NCBI GenBank assembly: GCA_029780695.1
Contig: JAKOYD010000013.1
Location: forward strand, 1 to 64,000
DNA length: 64,000 nucleotides
Source of the DNA: Pseudomonadota bacterium
GTDB lineage: Bacteria; Pseudomonadota; Gammaproteobacteria; Burkholderiales; Burkholderiaceae_C
Direction of reading: 5' to 3'
The notes beneath the pieces are model-generated. The model was not told where the DNA came from and searched no databases. It saw nothing but the letters and a program-made list of their open reading frames with translations. Position numbers and translations under genes: made by a program. The stretch's first letter is position 1, and each line of letters starts with the position of its first letter. Below, piece after piece: positions 15,805 to 24,112 of this stretch.

Positions 15805-16446
15805 TCAGTCCTGGCCCTCGGTCAGCGTGTCAAGCTGCCACTTGCCGCTCTTGTGCCACAGCCAGGTGTCGGTATAGATCAGCCCGCCGATCAGCTTGGG
15901 CGGCGGAAACGGGTCGGCCGCGCGCACGATGCGCTCGATCTGGCGCATCACCTCGGGCGCGTGGCACGGCGCGCGCATCCAGCTGATCGTGCCCACGCGG
16001 CCTTGGCCGTCCACGTGCACCTGCAGCACGCCGATGGCGTACAGCAGCGGCGGCATGCGGCCCTGGTAGATGCTGTCGGCATTCATGCTGTAGATGTGGC
16101 GCGCGGCGTCCTTGCGGTAGGCGCGCGCGGTGGCGGCATCAGACGCATCGGGCACGGGCACCGGGCGCGCCGACGATTGCCCGGCGGCTGGCCGCGCGCG
16201 CCGTCGCGGCGCCATCGGCCTGGCCTGGCGCACCGGCGTGGCCTGTTTCTTGACGGCGCTGGCGGTGGGCGCGCCCGTCTGCGCCAGCGCGGTGTCGACC
16301 AGCCCGCACGTCAGCGTGACCAGGGCCACGGCCAGGCAGCCGCTGACGTGGCGCAATGCAGGATGGGCGCGATTCGGTGCGGGCAACGGCAAACTCCGGC
16401 AACGGGCGGCGCAATGCACCCGCGAGCATACTGTCTGCACCGACAT
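15805..16446 (-). CDS. TonB-C-like exported protein of unknown function
   Basis: About 213 residues if the ATG at 16446 is used. A hydrophobic stretch (CLAVALVTLTCGLVDTALA) looks like a signal peptide; a basic, Pro/Ala-rich linker follows; the C-terminal 110 residues (LQVHVDGQGRVGTISWMRAP, VMRQIERIVRAADPFPPP, YTDTWLWHKSGKWQLDTL) resemble the TonB C-terminal fold. It is convergent with hiuH and divergent from xdhC. The start is uncertain because the region overlaps the first codons of xdhC; a later GTG before the signal peptide is possible. Function unknown. Confidence 0.65.
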   Translation of the reverse strand: MSVQTVCSRVHCAARCRSLPLPAPNRAHPALRHVSGCLAVALVTLTCGLVDTALAQTGAPTASAVKKQATPVRQARPMAPRRRARPAAGQSSARPVPVPDASDAATARAYRKDAARHIYSMNADSIYQGRMPPLLYAIGVLQVHVDGQGRVGTISWMRAPCHAPEVMRQIERIVRAADPFPPPKLIGGLIYTDTWLWHKSGKWQLDTLTEGQD

Positions 16447-17281
16447 GCCGCTTGTCAATCGGAGCAATACCCCACCCGTGCGCGATCTGGATGATCTGTT
16501 GACCCGTCTGCGCCTTGGCGCGCGCGCCGTGTTGGTGAGCGTGGCGCGCACCGAAGGCTCGACCCCGCGCGAAACCGGCGCGTGGATGGCCGTGCTGGCC
16601 GACGAGATCATTGGCACGGTGGGCGGTGGGCAACTGGAATGGCAGGCCATGCAGCACGCGCGGCGCATGCTGGCTGGCGAGGGCGGGGCGGCGCGGCAGC
16701 GCTATCCGCTGGGGCCGCGCCTGGGCCAGTGCTGCGGCGGTGTGGTGTATCTGGCATTCGAAGGGCTTGACGGCGTGCCGCAAGCCGCGCTGCGGGCACG
16801 CCTGGCGGCGCCGCTGAGGCAACTGGCCGTATTTGGCGCCGGTCACGTCGGGCAGGCGTTGATGCGGCTGGCCGGCGACCTGCCACTGGCCCTGACCTGG
16901 ATCGACAGCCGCGAAGCACCGCGCCCGCCGCTGGCGGGGGCACACGTGCGCTGCGAACATTCAGACCCGGCGCCAGCGGCGGTGCGCGAATTGCCGGCGG
17001 GCGCCCACGTGCTGGTCATGACGCACAGCCACGCCGAAGATCTGGAGATCATCGCCGCCTGCCTGCAGCGCCAGCGCACCGCGGGCGACTTAGGGCAGAT
17101 CGGCCTGATCGGCAGCCGCAGCAAATGGGCGGCGTTTCGCACGCGGCTGCTGGCGCGTGGACTGGACGAGCATGACCTGCGGCGCGTCACCTGCCCGGTC
17201 GGCGTGCCCGGCATTCAGGGCAAGCAGCCAGCCGTGGTGGCACTGGCGGCCTTGGCGCAGGTGATGCAGGCAGCGGGCTGA
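16445..17281 (+). CDS. xdhC: XdhC-family molybdenum cofactor insertion protein
   Basis: 278 residues. The N-terminal part (VLVSVARTEGSTPRETGAWM, GTVGGGQLEWQA, LGPRLGQCCGG) and C-terminal Rossmann part (LAVFGAGHVGQAL, MTHSHAEDL, GLIGSRSKW, PVGVPGIQGKQP) define XdhC, which matures xanthine dehydrogenase by handling sulfurated Moco. It links the neighbouring ureide genes to purine oxidation; the xdhAB genes themselves are not in the window. An in-frame GTG at 16478 preceded by GGAG is an alternative start. Confidence 0.9.
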   Translation: MPLVNRSNTPPVRDLDDLLTRLRLGARAVLVSVARTEGSTPRETGAWMAVLADEIIGTVGGGQLEWQAMQHARRMLAGEGGAARQRYPLGPRLGQCCGGVVYLAFEGLDGVPQAALRARLAAPLRQLAVFGAGHVGQALMRLAGDLPLALTWIDSREAPRPPLAGAHVRCEHSDPAPAAVRELPAGAHVLVMTHSHAEDLEIIAACLQRQRTAGDLGQIGLIGSRSKWAAFRTRLLARGLDEHDLRRVTCPVGVPGIQGKQPAVVALAALAQVMQAAG

Positions 17282-17307
17282 CGGTCTGGGTAAAAAAAGG
17301 CGCGGGC

Positions 17308-17334
17308 AAAAAAAGGGCGCCGTCATGCGGCGCC
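17308..17334 (-). terminator. Terminator of the small basic protein gene
   Basis: GGCGCC, a 7-nt loop and GGCGCC, followed on the minus strand by a run of seven T. It lies 42 bp after the stop of the 52-residue gene. Confidence 0.75.
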
Positions 17335-17375
17335 GTGTCGGGGTGGGGCCGGCCTGTGCCGGCGGACGCCCGCCA

Positions 17376-17534
17376 TCAACCCTGGTGCGGACGCTTGCCG
17401 GGGTTCTTCTTGCTGCGGGTGTGCGAGCCGCGCTCCAGGCTCTTGCGCTGGCCGGTGCCCTGTTTCTTGACGACGGCGCCCGGCAGCGGCGGCGTGGCTT
17501 TGCGCATGGCTTCGGTGACGATCTTGTTGCCCAT
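17376..17534 (-). CDS. Small basic protein, 52 residues, unknown function
   Basis: A short frame starting MGNKIVTEAMRKATPPLPG and ending with a Lys/Arg/Gly-rich tail (KKQGTGQRKSLERGSHTR, then SKKNPGKRPHQG). AAGGA lies upstream of the ATG and a good terminator follows, so it behaves as a complete gene. More than a quarter of the residues are Lys or Arg, with no hydrophobic core, which suggests an extended nucleic-acid- or ribosome-binding protein. No family recognised. It is followed on the minus strand by nothing until the xdhC end. Confidence 0.6.
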   Translation of the reverse strand: MGNKIVTEAMRKATPPLPGAVVKKQGTGQRKSLERGSHTRSKKNPGKRPHQG

Positions 17535-17755
17535 GGTGGATGATCCTTGTGTGTGTTGGCTGAAAAACCCAACATTTTCGCCGATTTTCAGGCCGGCGGG
17601 TAGGGCGCCGCGCTTGTTTCAGCGCGACCAGCGCGTCAATGTGCGCGATCTGCTGGCCGCCGGCCAGCGCAGCCGCGCGCGCCAAGGCGCTGCAGCAGCG
17701 GATTCAGCGGCGGCGATAACCCATGTGCGGCAAGCGCTTTACGGCACGGTATTGC

Positions 17756-18835
17756 TCAGTCCGCGCTCACGGCGCTGCCGTCGGACTGGAGGATGGCGGT
17801 GGCGGCTCGCGCCAGCGCCCGCGCCGAGCGGTCGGCCAGCGGTGCCGGCAGCGCTTGGTCGAATTGCGCGAAATTGCGCCTCGTGGACGCGGCGTAGCCC
17901 GGGTCGTAGTGCCGCGCCAGCAGCTCGCGCACCACGGTCTCGGTCTGACCCGCGGCGATCAGCGCCCTCCAGCCGTCGATGACGGCGTGGCCGCGCAGGG
18001 CGACCAGCGTGTCCAGCCGCTGGCCGAAAAAGTCCGGATCGGTGACGAAGAACGGGTAGTCTTCCAGCAGCAGCGCCACGCGCTCGTCGTCGGGCAGTTC
18101 GACCCGCACGCAGGGGCTGGCGCGCATGGCGCCGATCAGCGCGTCGGGCAGGGTGCAGTTGCCGACTTTCTTGCTTTCGGCTTCCACGTACACCGGCCGC
18201 GCGGGGTCGAAGCCGCGCAGGGTTTCCCACACCAGCATTTCGAAGCGCTTTTGCGACGGCTGCGGCCGTCCGGGGATCAGCCCCAGCACCGAGGCGCGGT
18301 GGCTGGCCAGATCTTCCAGGTCCAGCACCTGCGCTCCCGCGTCGCGCAGCGCGTGCAAAAGCCGCGTCTTGCCCGAGCCGGTGGGTCCGCACAGCACGCG
18401 ATAGCGCAGGCGCTCGGCCTGCTTGGGCAAATCCTCGCGCATTGCCTGGCGAAACGCCTTGTAGCCGCCCTCGATCAGCGTCACGCGAAAGCCGATTTGC
18501 CCCAGCACCAGCGCCAGCGCGCCGCTGCGCTGGCCGCCGCGCCAGCAATAGATGAGCGGCTGCCAGCCCTTGGGCTTGTCCATGGCTTCGCGTTCGATGT
18601 GGCTGGCGATGTTGCGCGCCACCAGCGCCGCGCCCAGCTTGCGCGCCTCGAAGGGGTTGACCTGCTTGTACAGCGTGCCCACGCGGGCGCGCTCGTCGTC
18701 GCGCAGGCTCGGCCAGTTGACGGCGCCGGGCAGGCGGTCGTGGGCGTATTCGCTTTCGCTGCGCGCGTCGATGACGGCGCTGAACTGGTGCAGGCGCGCC
18801 AGCGCGTCGCTGGCGTCAACGGTTTGAACGCTCAC
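17756..18835 (-). CDS. mnmH: tRNA 2-selenouridine synthase (SelU/MnmH)
   Basis: 359 residues from a GTG at 18835 that overlaps the TesA-like stop as GTGA. Residues 1-130 are a rhodanese domain with the active-site loop YCWRGGQRSGAL; the second half carries a P-loop (CGPTGSGKT) and the EVESKK-type region (YVEAESKKVGN). The enzyme replaces sulfur of 2-thiouridine in tRNA wobble positions by selenium through a geranylated intermediate. In E. coli the orthologue YbbB also lies by tesA and ybbA, the same trio as here. A selD gene is not in the window. Confidence 0.92.
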   Translation of the reverse strand: MSVQTVDASDALARLHQFSAVIDARSESEYAHDRLPGAVNWPSLRDDERARVGTLYKQVNPFEARKLGAALVARNIASHIEREAMDKPKGWQPLIYCWRGGQRSGALALVLGQIGFRVTLIEGGYKAFRQAMREDLPKQAERLRYRVLCGPTGSGKTRLLHALRDAGAQVLDLEDLASHRASVLGLIPGRPQPSQKRFEMLVWETLRGFDPARPVYVEAESKKVGNCTLPDALIGAMRASPCVRVELPDDERVALLLEDYPFFVTDPDFFGQRLDTLVALRGHAVIDGWRALIAAGQTETVVRELLARHYDPGYAASTRRNFAQFDQALPAPLADRSARALARAATAILQSDGSAVSAD

Positions 18836-19476
18836 GGGGTCTTCAACAGTTTCTGAATCTCGGGCCAGAGGTTGCCCAGGATGATGGGGTGCGCCTCGGC
18901 CACGGGGTGAATGCGGTCTTGCTGGAACAGCGCCAGCGGGTCGGCCCGGTCGGCCACGCCCTTGAGCAGGAAGGGTACCAGCGCGGCGCGCTGCGACCGG
19001 GCGACCTTGGCAAACAGCTCGGCAAAGCGCCGCCCATGGTCGGCGCCGTAATTGGGCGGCACTTGCATGCCCACCAGCAGCACCCGGGCGCCAGCGGCCT
19101 GCGCGGCCTGGGTCATGGCGAGCAGGTTGGCCTCGGTCATGTCCAGAGACAGGCCGCGCAACGCATCGTTGCTGCCCAGCTCGATCACCACCACGGCGGG
19201 TTGGTGCGCTTTCAGCAAGGCCGGCAGCCGCGCGCGGCCGCCGGCCGTGGTATCGCCCGATACGCTGGCATTGACCACCTTGGCGGCGATCTTCTCGGCC
19301 GCCAGTTTTTTCTCCAGCAAGGCCACCCAGCCGCTGCCGCGCGCGATGCCGTATTCGGCGCTGAGCGAATCGCCCACCACCAGCAAGGTGGGCGCACCCG
19401 CGGCGCGCGTGGCCCCGGCCCATGGCCCCGGCAGCGTGGCGGCCAGGGTGGAGCGGATAAAGTGTCGTCGGTTCAA
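18832..19476 (-). CDS. tesA: TesA-like GDSL esterase/lysophospholipase
   Basis: About 214 residues from a TTG at 19476. A twin-arginine-flavoured or Sec signal (NRRHFIRSTLAATL, then ATRAAGA) precedes the SGNH blocks: VVGDSLSAEYG (Ser), SVSGDTTAGG (Gly), ELGSNDALRG (Asn) and QDRIHPVAEAH (Asp, His). It is a periplasmic thioesterase/arylesterase. The start is inferred from the signal peptide position; the frame is open further upstream into the divergent ABC gene. Only 16 bp separate it from ybbA. Confidence 0.88.
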   Translation of the reverse strand: MNRRHFIRSTLAATLPGPWAGATRAAGAPTLLVVGDSLSAEYGIARGSGWVALLEKKLAAEKIAAKVVNASVSGDTTAGGRARLPALLKAHQPAVVVIELGSNDALRGLSLDMTEANLLAMTQAAQAAGARVLLVGMQVPPNYGADHGRRFAELFAKVARSQRAALVPFLLKGVADRADPLALFQQDRIHPVAEAHPIILGNLWPEIQKLLKTP

Positions 19477-19492
19477 GAAAACGGTTCTTTCG

Positions 19493-20233
19493 ATGACGGA
19501 TTCAACGCCCGGCACACTGCCTGACGCCCCTCGCTCCCACATCGTTGCGGTGGAGCATGTATTCAAGTCGGTCACCGATTCCACCGGCACGCTCGATATT
19601 CTGCGCGATATCCATTTCGACCTTGCCGCGCGCGAAACCGTGGCCATCGTGGGCGCGTCCGGATCGGGCAAGAGCACGTTGCTGTCCATCATCGCCGGGC
19701 TGGACACGCCCACGCGCGGCACCGTGCGCATTGCCGGCGAGGACCTGTTCGCCGTGGGCGAGGATGCCCGCGCCGCGCTGCGCGCCAGCCGCATTGGCTT
19801 CGTGTTCCAGAGCTTTCAGCTGATGGGCAACCTGACCGCGCTGGAAAACGTGATGCTGCCGCTGGAGCTGGCCGGCCGCCGCGACGCGCGCAGCGCCGCC
19901 ACCGAGATGCTGGTGCGTGTGGGCCTGGCCGAGCGGCTGGACCATTATCCCAAGGTGCTGTCGGGCGGCGAGCAGCAGCGCGTGGCGCTGGCGCGCGCCT
20001 TCGTCGTGCACCCGGCCGTGCTGCTGGCCGACGAGCCGACCGGCAGCCTGGACTTCGCCACGGGCGAGAAAGTGATGGCGCTGATGTTCGAGCTGAACCG
20101 CGAGCAGGGCACCACGCTGGTCCTGGTCACGCACGACCGCGCCATTGCCGCGCGTTGCCAACGCCAATTGACCGTGGAAGCCGGCCGCATCGTGCTGGAT
20201 GAGCGCGTGGCCGAGGGCCAGCCGGCCGCGTAA
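19493..20233 (+). CDS. ABC transporter ATP-binding protein, YbbA/LolD type
   Basis: 246 residues. Walker A GASGSGKSTL, Q-loop FVFQSFQLMGNLTALENV, signature LSGGEQQRVALARA, Walker B LLADEPTGSLD and H-loop LVTHDR are all intact. It belongs to the lipoprotein-release/macrolide-export group; E. coli YbbA lies divergent from tesA in the same way. The YbbP-type permease that normally follows is absent: the next gene is the unrelated glycine-zipper protein. So either the permease is elsewhere or the ATPase works alone. Confidence 0.92.
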   Translation: MTDSTPGTLPDAPRSHIVAVEHVFKSVTDSTGTLDILRDIHFDLAARETVAIVGASGSGKSTLLSIIAGLDTPTRGTVRIAGEDLFAVGEDARAALRASRIGFVFQSFQLMGNLTALENVMLPLELAGRRDARSAATEMLVRVGLAERLDHYPKVLSGGEQQRVALARAFVVHPAVLLADEPTGSLDFATGEKVMALMFELNREQGTTLVLVTHDRAIAARCQRQLTVEAGRIVLDERVAEGQPAA

Positions 20234-20608
20234 ACCGGACGCACGTGCCGCGCAGCCGGCCGCCGCGGCCGCGTACGGCGGCACTCAATTGCGGCGCATC
20301 ACCATGATGCGCGTCATCGGAGCGACGCGTCGTTATAGCTATCGTTTAAGTAGCTATAAACCCAATGCATTCAAGCGCTCGGCCGGTATTTGTCGGATCA
20401 GCGTGACGCCGCCACGCGCCGCGGCCGGCAAGCCCTGCGTCGTTTCGCGCACATCGCGCGTCGGCGCCCGCTGACACGCCCGCCGCCAACCCTTGCCGAC
20501 ACTGGCGTCACCGATGCGGCTTCAAGCCGATGCCAGTCGGGACGAACCCTTCGTCACCGAGTTTTCAACCTCTCTCTACTCAATCAAGCAAGCAAGGAGC
20601 AAGCAACC
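20234..20608 (+). other. 375-bp intergenic region with a degenerate family B element
   Basis: No convincing gene. Around 20310-20385 there are two TAGCTAT-type words and TTCAAGCGCTCGG, a decayed family B element. The last 60 bp before the glycine-zipper gene contain AAGCAAGCAAGGAGC, including the ribosome site. Otherwise nothing is recognised. Confidence 0.5.
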
Positions 20609-22300
20609 ATGGCCCAGGATCGAATCGCTCAGGATCAGAACCTCGACCCCATCACCGGTGAACCCGGCGCGCACCCGGTCGGGACCGGTCTGGGCGCCGT
20701 TGGCGGCGCGGCGGCCGGTGCCGCCCTCGGCACGGCCGTCGCCGGGCCTGTGGGCACCGTGGTCGGCGGCATCATTGGCGCCGTCACCGGTGGCCTGGCC
20801 GGCAAGGACGTGGCCGAAAGCCTGGACCCGACCGTCGGCGGCGAGCCGTCCGAACACAAAGTGGCCACTGGCGTGGGCGCCGCCGGCGGCGTGCTGACGG
20901 GCGCTGCCATGGGCTCGGTCGCCGGTCCCATTGGCACCGTGGCCGGTGCCGCCATCGGCGCCGTGGCAGGCGGCATGGCCGGCCGTGGTGTGGGTGAAGT
21001 CGTCAACCCGCGCAGCGACGACCAGCTGCATGAGCACAACCTGGCGTCTGGCGCCGGCGCGGGCGCGGGCGCGATGGCTGGCGCCACGATTGGCCTGGCG
21101 GGCGGCCCGGTGGGCGCGGTCGTCGGCGCCGCCATCGGCAGTATTGCCGGTGCCAAGGCGGGCGAAGGCGTGGGCGAAATGGTCAACCCCAAGGCGGGCG
21201 ATCAGCTGCATGAACACCAACTGGCCAGCGGCACCGGTGCAGGCGCGGGCGCGCTGACGGGCGCCGCGGTGGGCGCCGTGGCTGGCCCGGTCGGCGCCGC
21301 CGTGGGTGCCGCCGTGGGCGCCGGTCTGGGCGCGCAGGCCGGCAAGGGTGTGGGCGAAGCCGTCAATCCCAAGGTGGGCGACGACGTGGCTGACCACAAC
21401 CTGGCGACCGGCACCGGCGCTGGGGCAGGTGCCGCCACCGGCGCGCTGGTGGGCGCGGTGGGTGGTCCCGTCGGCATGGCCGTGGGCGCTGCCGTGGGCG
21501 GGTTGGCGGGCGCGGCCGTGGGCCATGGCGCCGCCGAAGCCGTCAATCCGGCGGCTGAAGACGCCTACTGGCGCACGGCCTACGCCACGCGTCCCGGCTA
21601 TGTCACCGGCTATGACTACGACGCCGACTACGCTGGCGCCTATCGTCTGGGCTACGAAGGCCGTGGCCGCTACGTGGGCCGCCGCTGGGACGACGTCGAA
21701 GCGTCGCTGCGCAGCGACTGGGAGCGCGCCAAGGACCGTTCGCGCCTGAGCTGGGACCAAGCCCGTTACGCCGTGCGTGACGCGTGGGACCGCGTTGACG
21801 GTCACGACGCCGCCGGTGCGCCGCGCATGCGTGACACCACCGCCGGCATGGTCGACGAGCACCCGGTTGGCACCACCGTGGGTGGCTTGGGTGGCGCCGC
21901 GGCCGGTGCCGCCATGGGCGCGGTCGGTGGCCCGATTGGCATGGCTGCCGGTGCCGTGATTGGCGGCCTGGCCGGTGCCGCTGCCGGTCATGGCGTGGCA
22001 CGCGTGGTCAACCCGACCGCCGAAGACGCCTACTGGCGCGACAGCTACACGCGGGCCCCCGGCTACCGCGCCGGCTACACCTACGACGACTACGGCCCCG
22101 CCTATCGTCTGGGCTACGACGGCTATGGCCGCTACAACGGCCGTTCTTATGACGACGTCGAGCCGACGCTGGCACGCGAATGGGATGCCATCAAAGGCCA
22201 GTCGCGCCTGACCTGGGAAGAAGCCAAGGCGTCGACCCGCGCCGCCTGGCACCGCATCGAGCGCGCCCTGCCGGGCGACTTCGACGGCGACGGCCGTTAA
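20609..22300 (+). CDS. Large glycine-zipper repeat protein
   Basis: 563 residues from the ATG at 20609 (AAGGAG 9 nt upstream). There is no signal peptide. Six modules of about 55-60 residues each contain a glycine-zipper hairpin (G-x3-G-x3-G patterns such as GAAAGAALGTAVAGPVG) and end in a VVNP or AVNP turn. Modules 5 and 6 are each extended by an 80-100-residue aromatic segment: EDAYWR, a Pro-Gly-Tyr stretch, YRLGYEGRGRY or YRLGYDGYGRY, RxxDDVE, and a helical SRLxWxxA part. Glycine zippers form membrane-inserted or oligomeric helices, as in outer-membrane stress proteins. It is a monocistronic unit with its own terminator. Function unknown. Confidence 0.85.
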   Translation: MAQDRIAQDQNLDPITGEPGAHPVGTGLGAVGGAAAGAALGTAVAGPVGTVVGGIIGAVTGGLAGKDVAESLDPTVGGEPSEHKVATGVGAAGGVLTGAAMGSVAGPIGTVAGAAIGAVAGGMAGRGVGEVVNPRSDDQLHEHNLASGAGAGAGAMAGATIGLAGGPVGAVVGAAIGSIAGAKAGEGVGEMVNPKAGDQLHEHQLASGTGAGAGALTGAAVGAVAGPVGAAVGAAVGAGLGAQAGKGVGEAVNPKVGDDVADHNLATGTGAGAGAATGALVGAVGGPVGMAVGAAVGGLAGAAVGHGAAEAVNPAAEDAYWRTAYATRPGYVTGYDYDADYAGAYRLGYEGRGRYVGRRWDDVEASLRSDWERAKDRSRLSWDQARYAVRDAWDRVDGHDAAGAPRMRDTTAGMVDEHPVGTTVGGLGGAAAGAAMGAVGGPIGMAAGAVIGGLAGAAAGHGVARVVNPTAEDAYWRDSYTRAPGYRAGYTYDDYGPAYRLGYDGYGRYNGRSYDDVEPTLAREWDAIKGQSRLTWEEAKASTRAAWHRIERALPGDFDGDGR

Positions 22301-22331
22301 GAGAAAAGCGGGGCGCGCAAGCGTCCGCAAT

Positions 22332-22361
22332 AAAAAGCGGCGCTTCGGCGCCGCTTTTTTG
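22332..22361. terminator. Bidirectional terminator between convergent genes
   Basis: AAAAAGCGGCG, a CTTCGG loop and CGCCGCTTTTTT. A and T runs flank both sides, so it can end the glycine-zipper transcript from the left and the PLD-family transcript from the right. Confidence 0.9.
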
Positions 22362-22378
22362 TTGCGCTGGGCGCCGCC

Positions 22379-23869
22379 CTACAACTGAAACGCCACCGTG
22401 GCCACCACGCCTTCCAGAATGTCGCGCCCCCAGCTGGGTGGTGTGGCGCTGGCGCGCGTGCCACTGGCGGCGGTGCGGCCAATCCAGTCGGCCAGCCAGG
22501 CGATTTGGGCGCGGCCGTAGAACGCGGCCATGGCCTCGTAGTTGATGAACAGGCTGCGGCTGTCCAGGTTGGCCGAGCCGCACAGCGCCAGCGCATCGTC
22601 CACCACCACCGCCTTGGCGTGCAGCATGTGGGGCACCAGACGCACGTCAACGCCGTTTTCGGCCAGCTCGCGCACCGCGCGGCCGCGTGCCCAGTCGGCC
22701 AGCCGGTGGTTGGACTGGCGCGGCAGCGCCAGCGTCACCTGCACCCCGCGCTTGGCCGCCAGCAGCAGCGCTTCGATCAGGCCTTCGTCCGGCACGAAAT
22801 ACGGTGTGGCCAGCAGCAGCCGCTGTTCGGCATGAAAGGCCGCCGACACCAACAGCGCGTGCAGAATGTCTTCATGAAAGTCCGGCCCGCTGGGCACCCA
22901 TTGCGCCAGCGCGATGTCGTCGGCCATGGGGCGCATGGGCATGGGGGGCGGCGCAACGCGCTGCGTGGCGGTCAGCGCGCTGGCGGCGTATGGGCGTGGC
23001 TGCGCGCGCAGCTCGGCGTCGTGCAGGGCGGCGCGCTCGGCATAGCCGATGCGCGGCGCGCGCCGCAAACCCAGCGCGATGCGCCAGTCGCCCTCGAACA
23101 GCGCCAGCGCTTGCGTGGCCAGCGCGCCTTCGGCGGTAAAGCTCAAATCCAGCCAGGGCGGCTCGCCCGGGCGGCCGATGAAGTATTCATTGGCCAGGTT
23201 GCGCCCGCCGCCCCACAGTCGCACGCCGTCGGCCACCACCAGCTTGCGGTGGTTGCGCAGGTTGGTGCGGCCGCGTCGCGGGTTGCGCAGGGCCGGCATG
23301 AAGCGGCGAATCTGCACGCCCGCCGCGCGCAGCACGGCGTCGTGGCTGCGCGAACTCTTCAGGCTGCCGATGCTGTCGACCAGCAGCCGCACGCGCACGC
23401 CGGCGCGCGCGCGCTCGGCCAGTTGCGCGGCAATGGCGGCGCCTACCTCGTCGTCGCCCAGCACGTAGGTGCAGATGTCCAGCGTGCGCCGCGCCGCGCC
23501 GATCACGTCCTGCAGCGCGCGCAGCGCCGCGTCGCCGTCGGCCTGAAAGCGCACCAGGGCCTGCGGGCGGGCGCCCGCCACGCCCAGTGCCGCCAGCAAC
23601 TGCGTGGCCCACAGCGGCGCCAGCGCGGCCCACGGCCCGGCCGGCGCGGGTTGGCGCCGCGTGGCCGGGCGCACCGTCTTGCGCGTGCCGAACAGCAGGA
23701 ACACGGGCAAACCCAGGTAGGGGAAGGCCGCGATGCCCATCACCCACGCCAGCGCCGCGTAGGGGTGGCGGCGTTGGCGCCGCACCCGCGTGACGACCAC
23801 ATAGGTCAGCAGCCCCGCTGCCACGAAGGCGGCGTGTTCCAGCGGGCTGAGGACGGGCAGTCGGATCAT
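22379..23869 (-). CDS. Phospholipase-D-family cardiolipin synthase
   Basis: 496 residues from the ATG at 23869. Two N-terminal membrane segments (HAAFVAAGLLTYVVV and ALAWVMGIAAFPYLGLPVFL) precede two HKD motifs: NHRKLVVADG with GGGRNLANEY, and HAKAVVVDD with CGSANLDSRS. This is the layout of bacterial cardiolipin synthases of the Cls family, which condense phosphatidylglycerol molecules at the inner membrane. Spacing and length fit ClsA/ClsC-type enzymes; the exact subtype is not assigned. Convergent with the glycine-zipper gene. Confidence 0.88.
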   Translation of the reverse strand: MIRLPVLSPLEHAAFVAAGLLTYVVVTRVRRQRRHPYAALAWVMGIAAFPYLGLPVFLLFGTRKTVRPATRRQPAPAGPWAALAPLWATQLLAALGVAGARPQALVRFQADGDAALRALQDVIGAARRTLDICTYVLGDDEVGAAIAAQLAERARAGVRVRLLVDSIGSLKSSRSHDAVLRAAGVQIRRFMPALRNPRRGRTNLRNHRKLVVADGVRLWGGGRNLANEYFIGRPGEPPWLDLSFTAEGALATQALALFEGDWRIALGLRRAPRIGYAERAALHDAELRAQPRPYAASALTATQRVAPPPMPMRPMADDIALAQWVPSGPDFHEDILHALLVSAAFHAEQRLLLATPYFVPDEGLIEALLLAAKRGVQVTLALPRQSNHRLADWARGRAVRELAENGVDVRLVPHMLHAKAVVVDDALALCGSANLDSRSLFINYEAMAAFYGRAQIAWLADWIGRTAASGTRASATPPSWGRDILEGVVATVAFQL

Positions 23870-24027
23870 GCGGTGTCGCGCGGTGGCGGAGGGATGACGA
23901 TGGCTATGACAAAGCCGGCTGGCAGCGTTGCCGGAACACGCCGCGGGCGGCCCGGTTCGAGTCAATTATGCGGCGCGACGCCGCGTGGGCGTGCTGCTGG
24001 CGCGATGCGGTGGTGGCCCGCAGAAAA

Positions 24028-24095
24028 TTCAAAAATGATAGCTATCCGTGCAATAGGGACGTGCGCTGGCGCGTAAAAGCATCTCGAATCATTGG
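24028..24095. repeat. Degenerate family B element upstream of rlmB
   Basis: Contains ATGATAGCTATCCGTGCAA and GCGCTGGCGCGTAAAAGC in family B order but with weakened pairing. It occupies the region just before the rlmB start. Confidence 0.4.
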
Positions 24096-24112
24096 CCGCC
24101 GATAATCGTGCC

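Noticed and set aside
17535-17755. Possible small gene between the 52-residue gene and mnmH
   Set aside because: The only open frame runs Arg-rich and out of phase into the small gene, with no ribosome site or family similarity.
20576-22330. 584-codon open frame on the minus strand opposite the glycine-zipper gene
   Set aside because: It mirrors the repeat periodicity of the plus-strand protein, has no ribosome site, and the plus strand has start, ribosome site and terminator.
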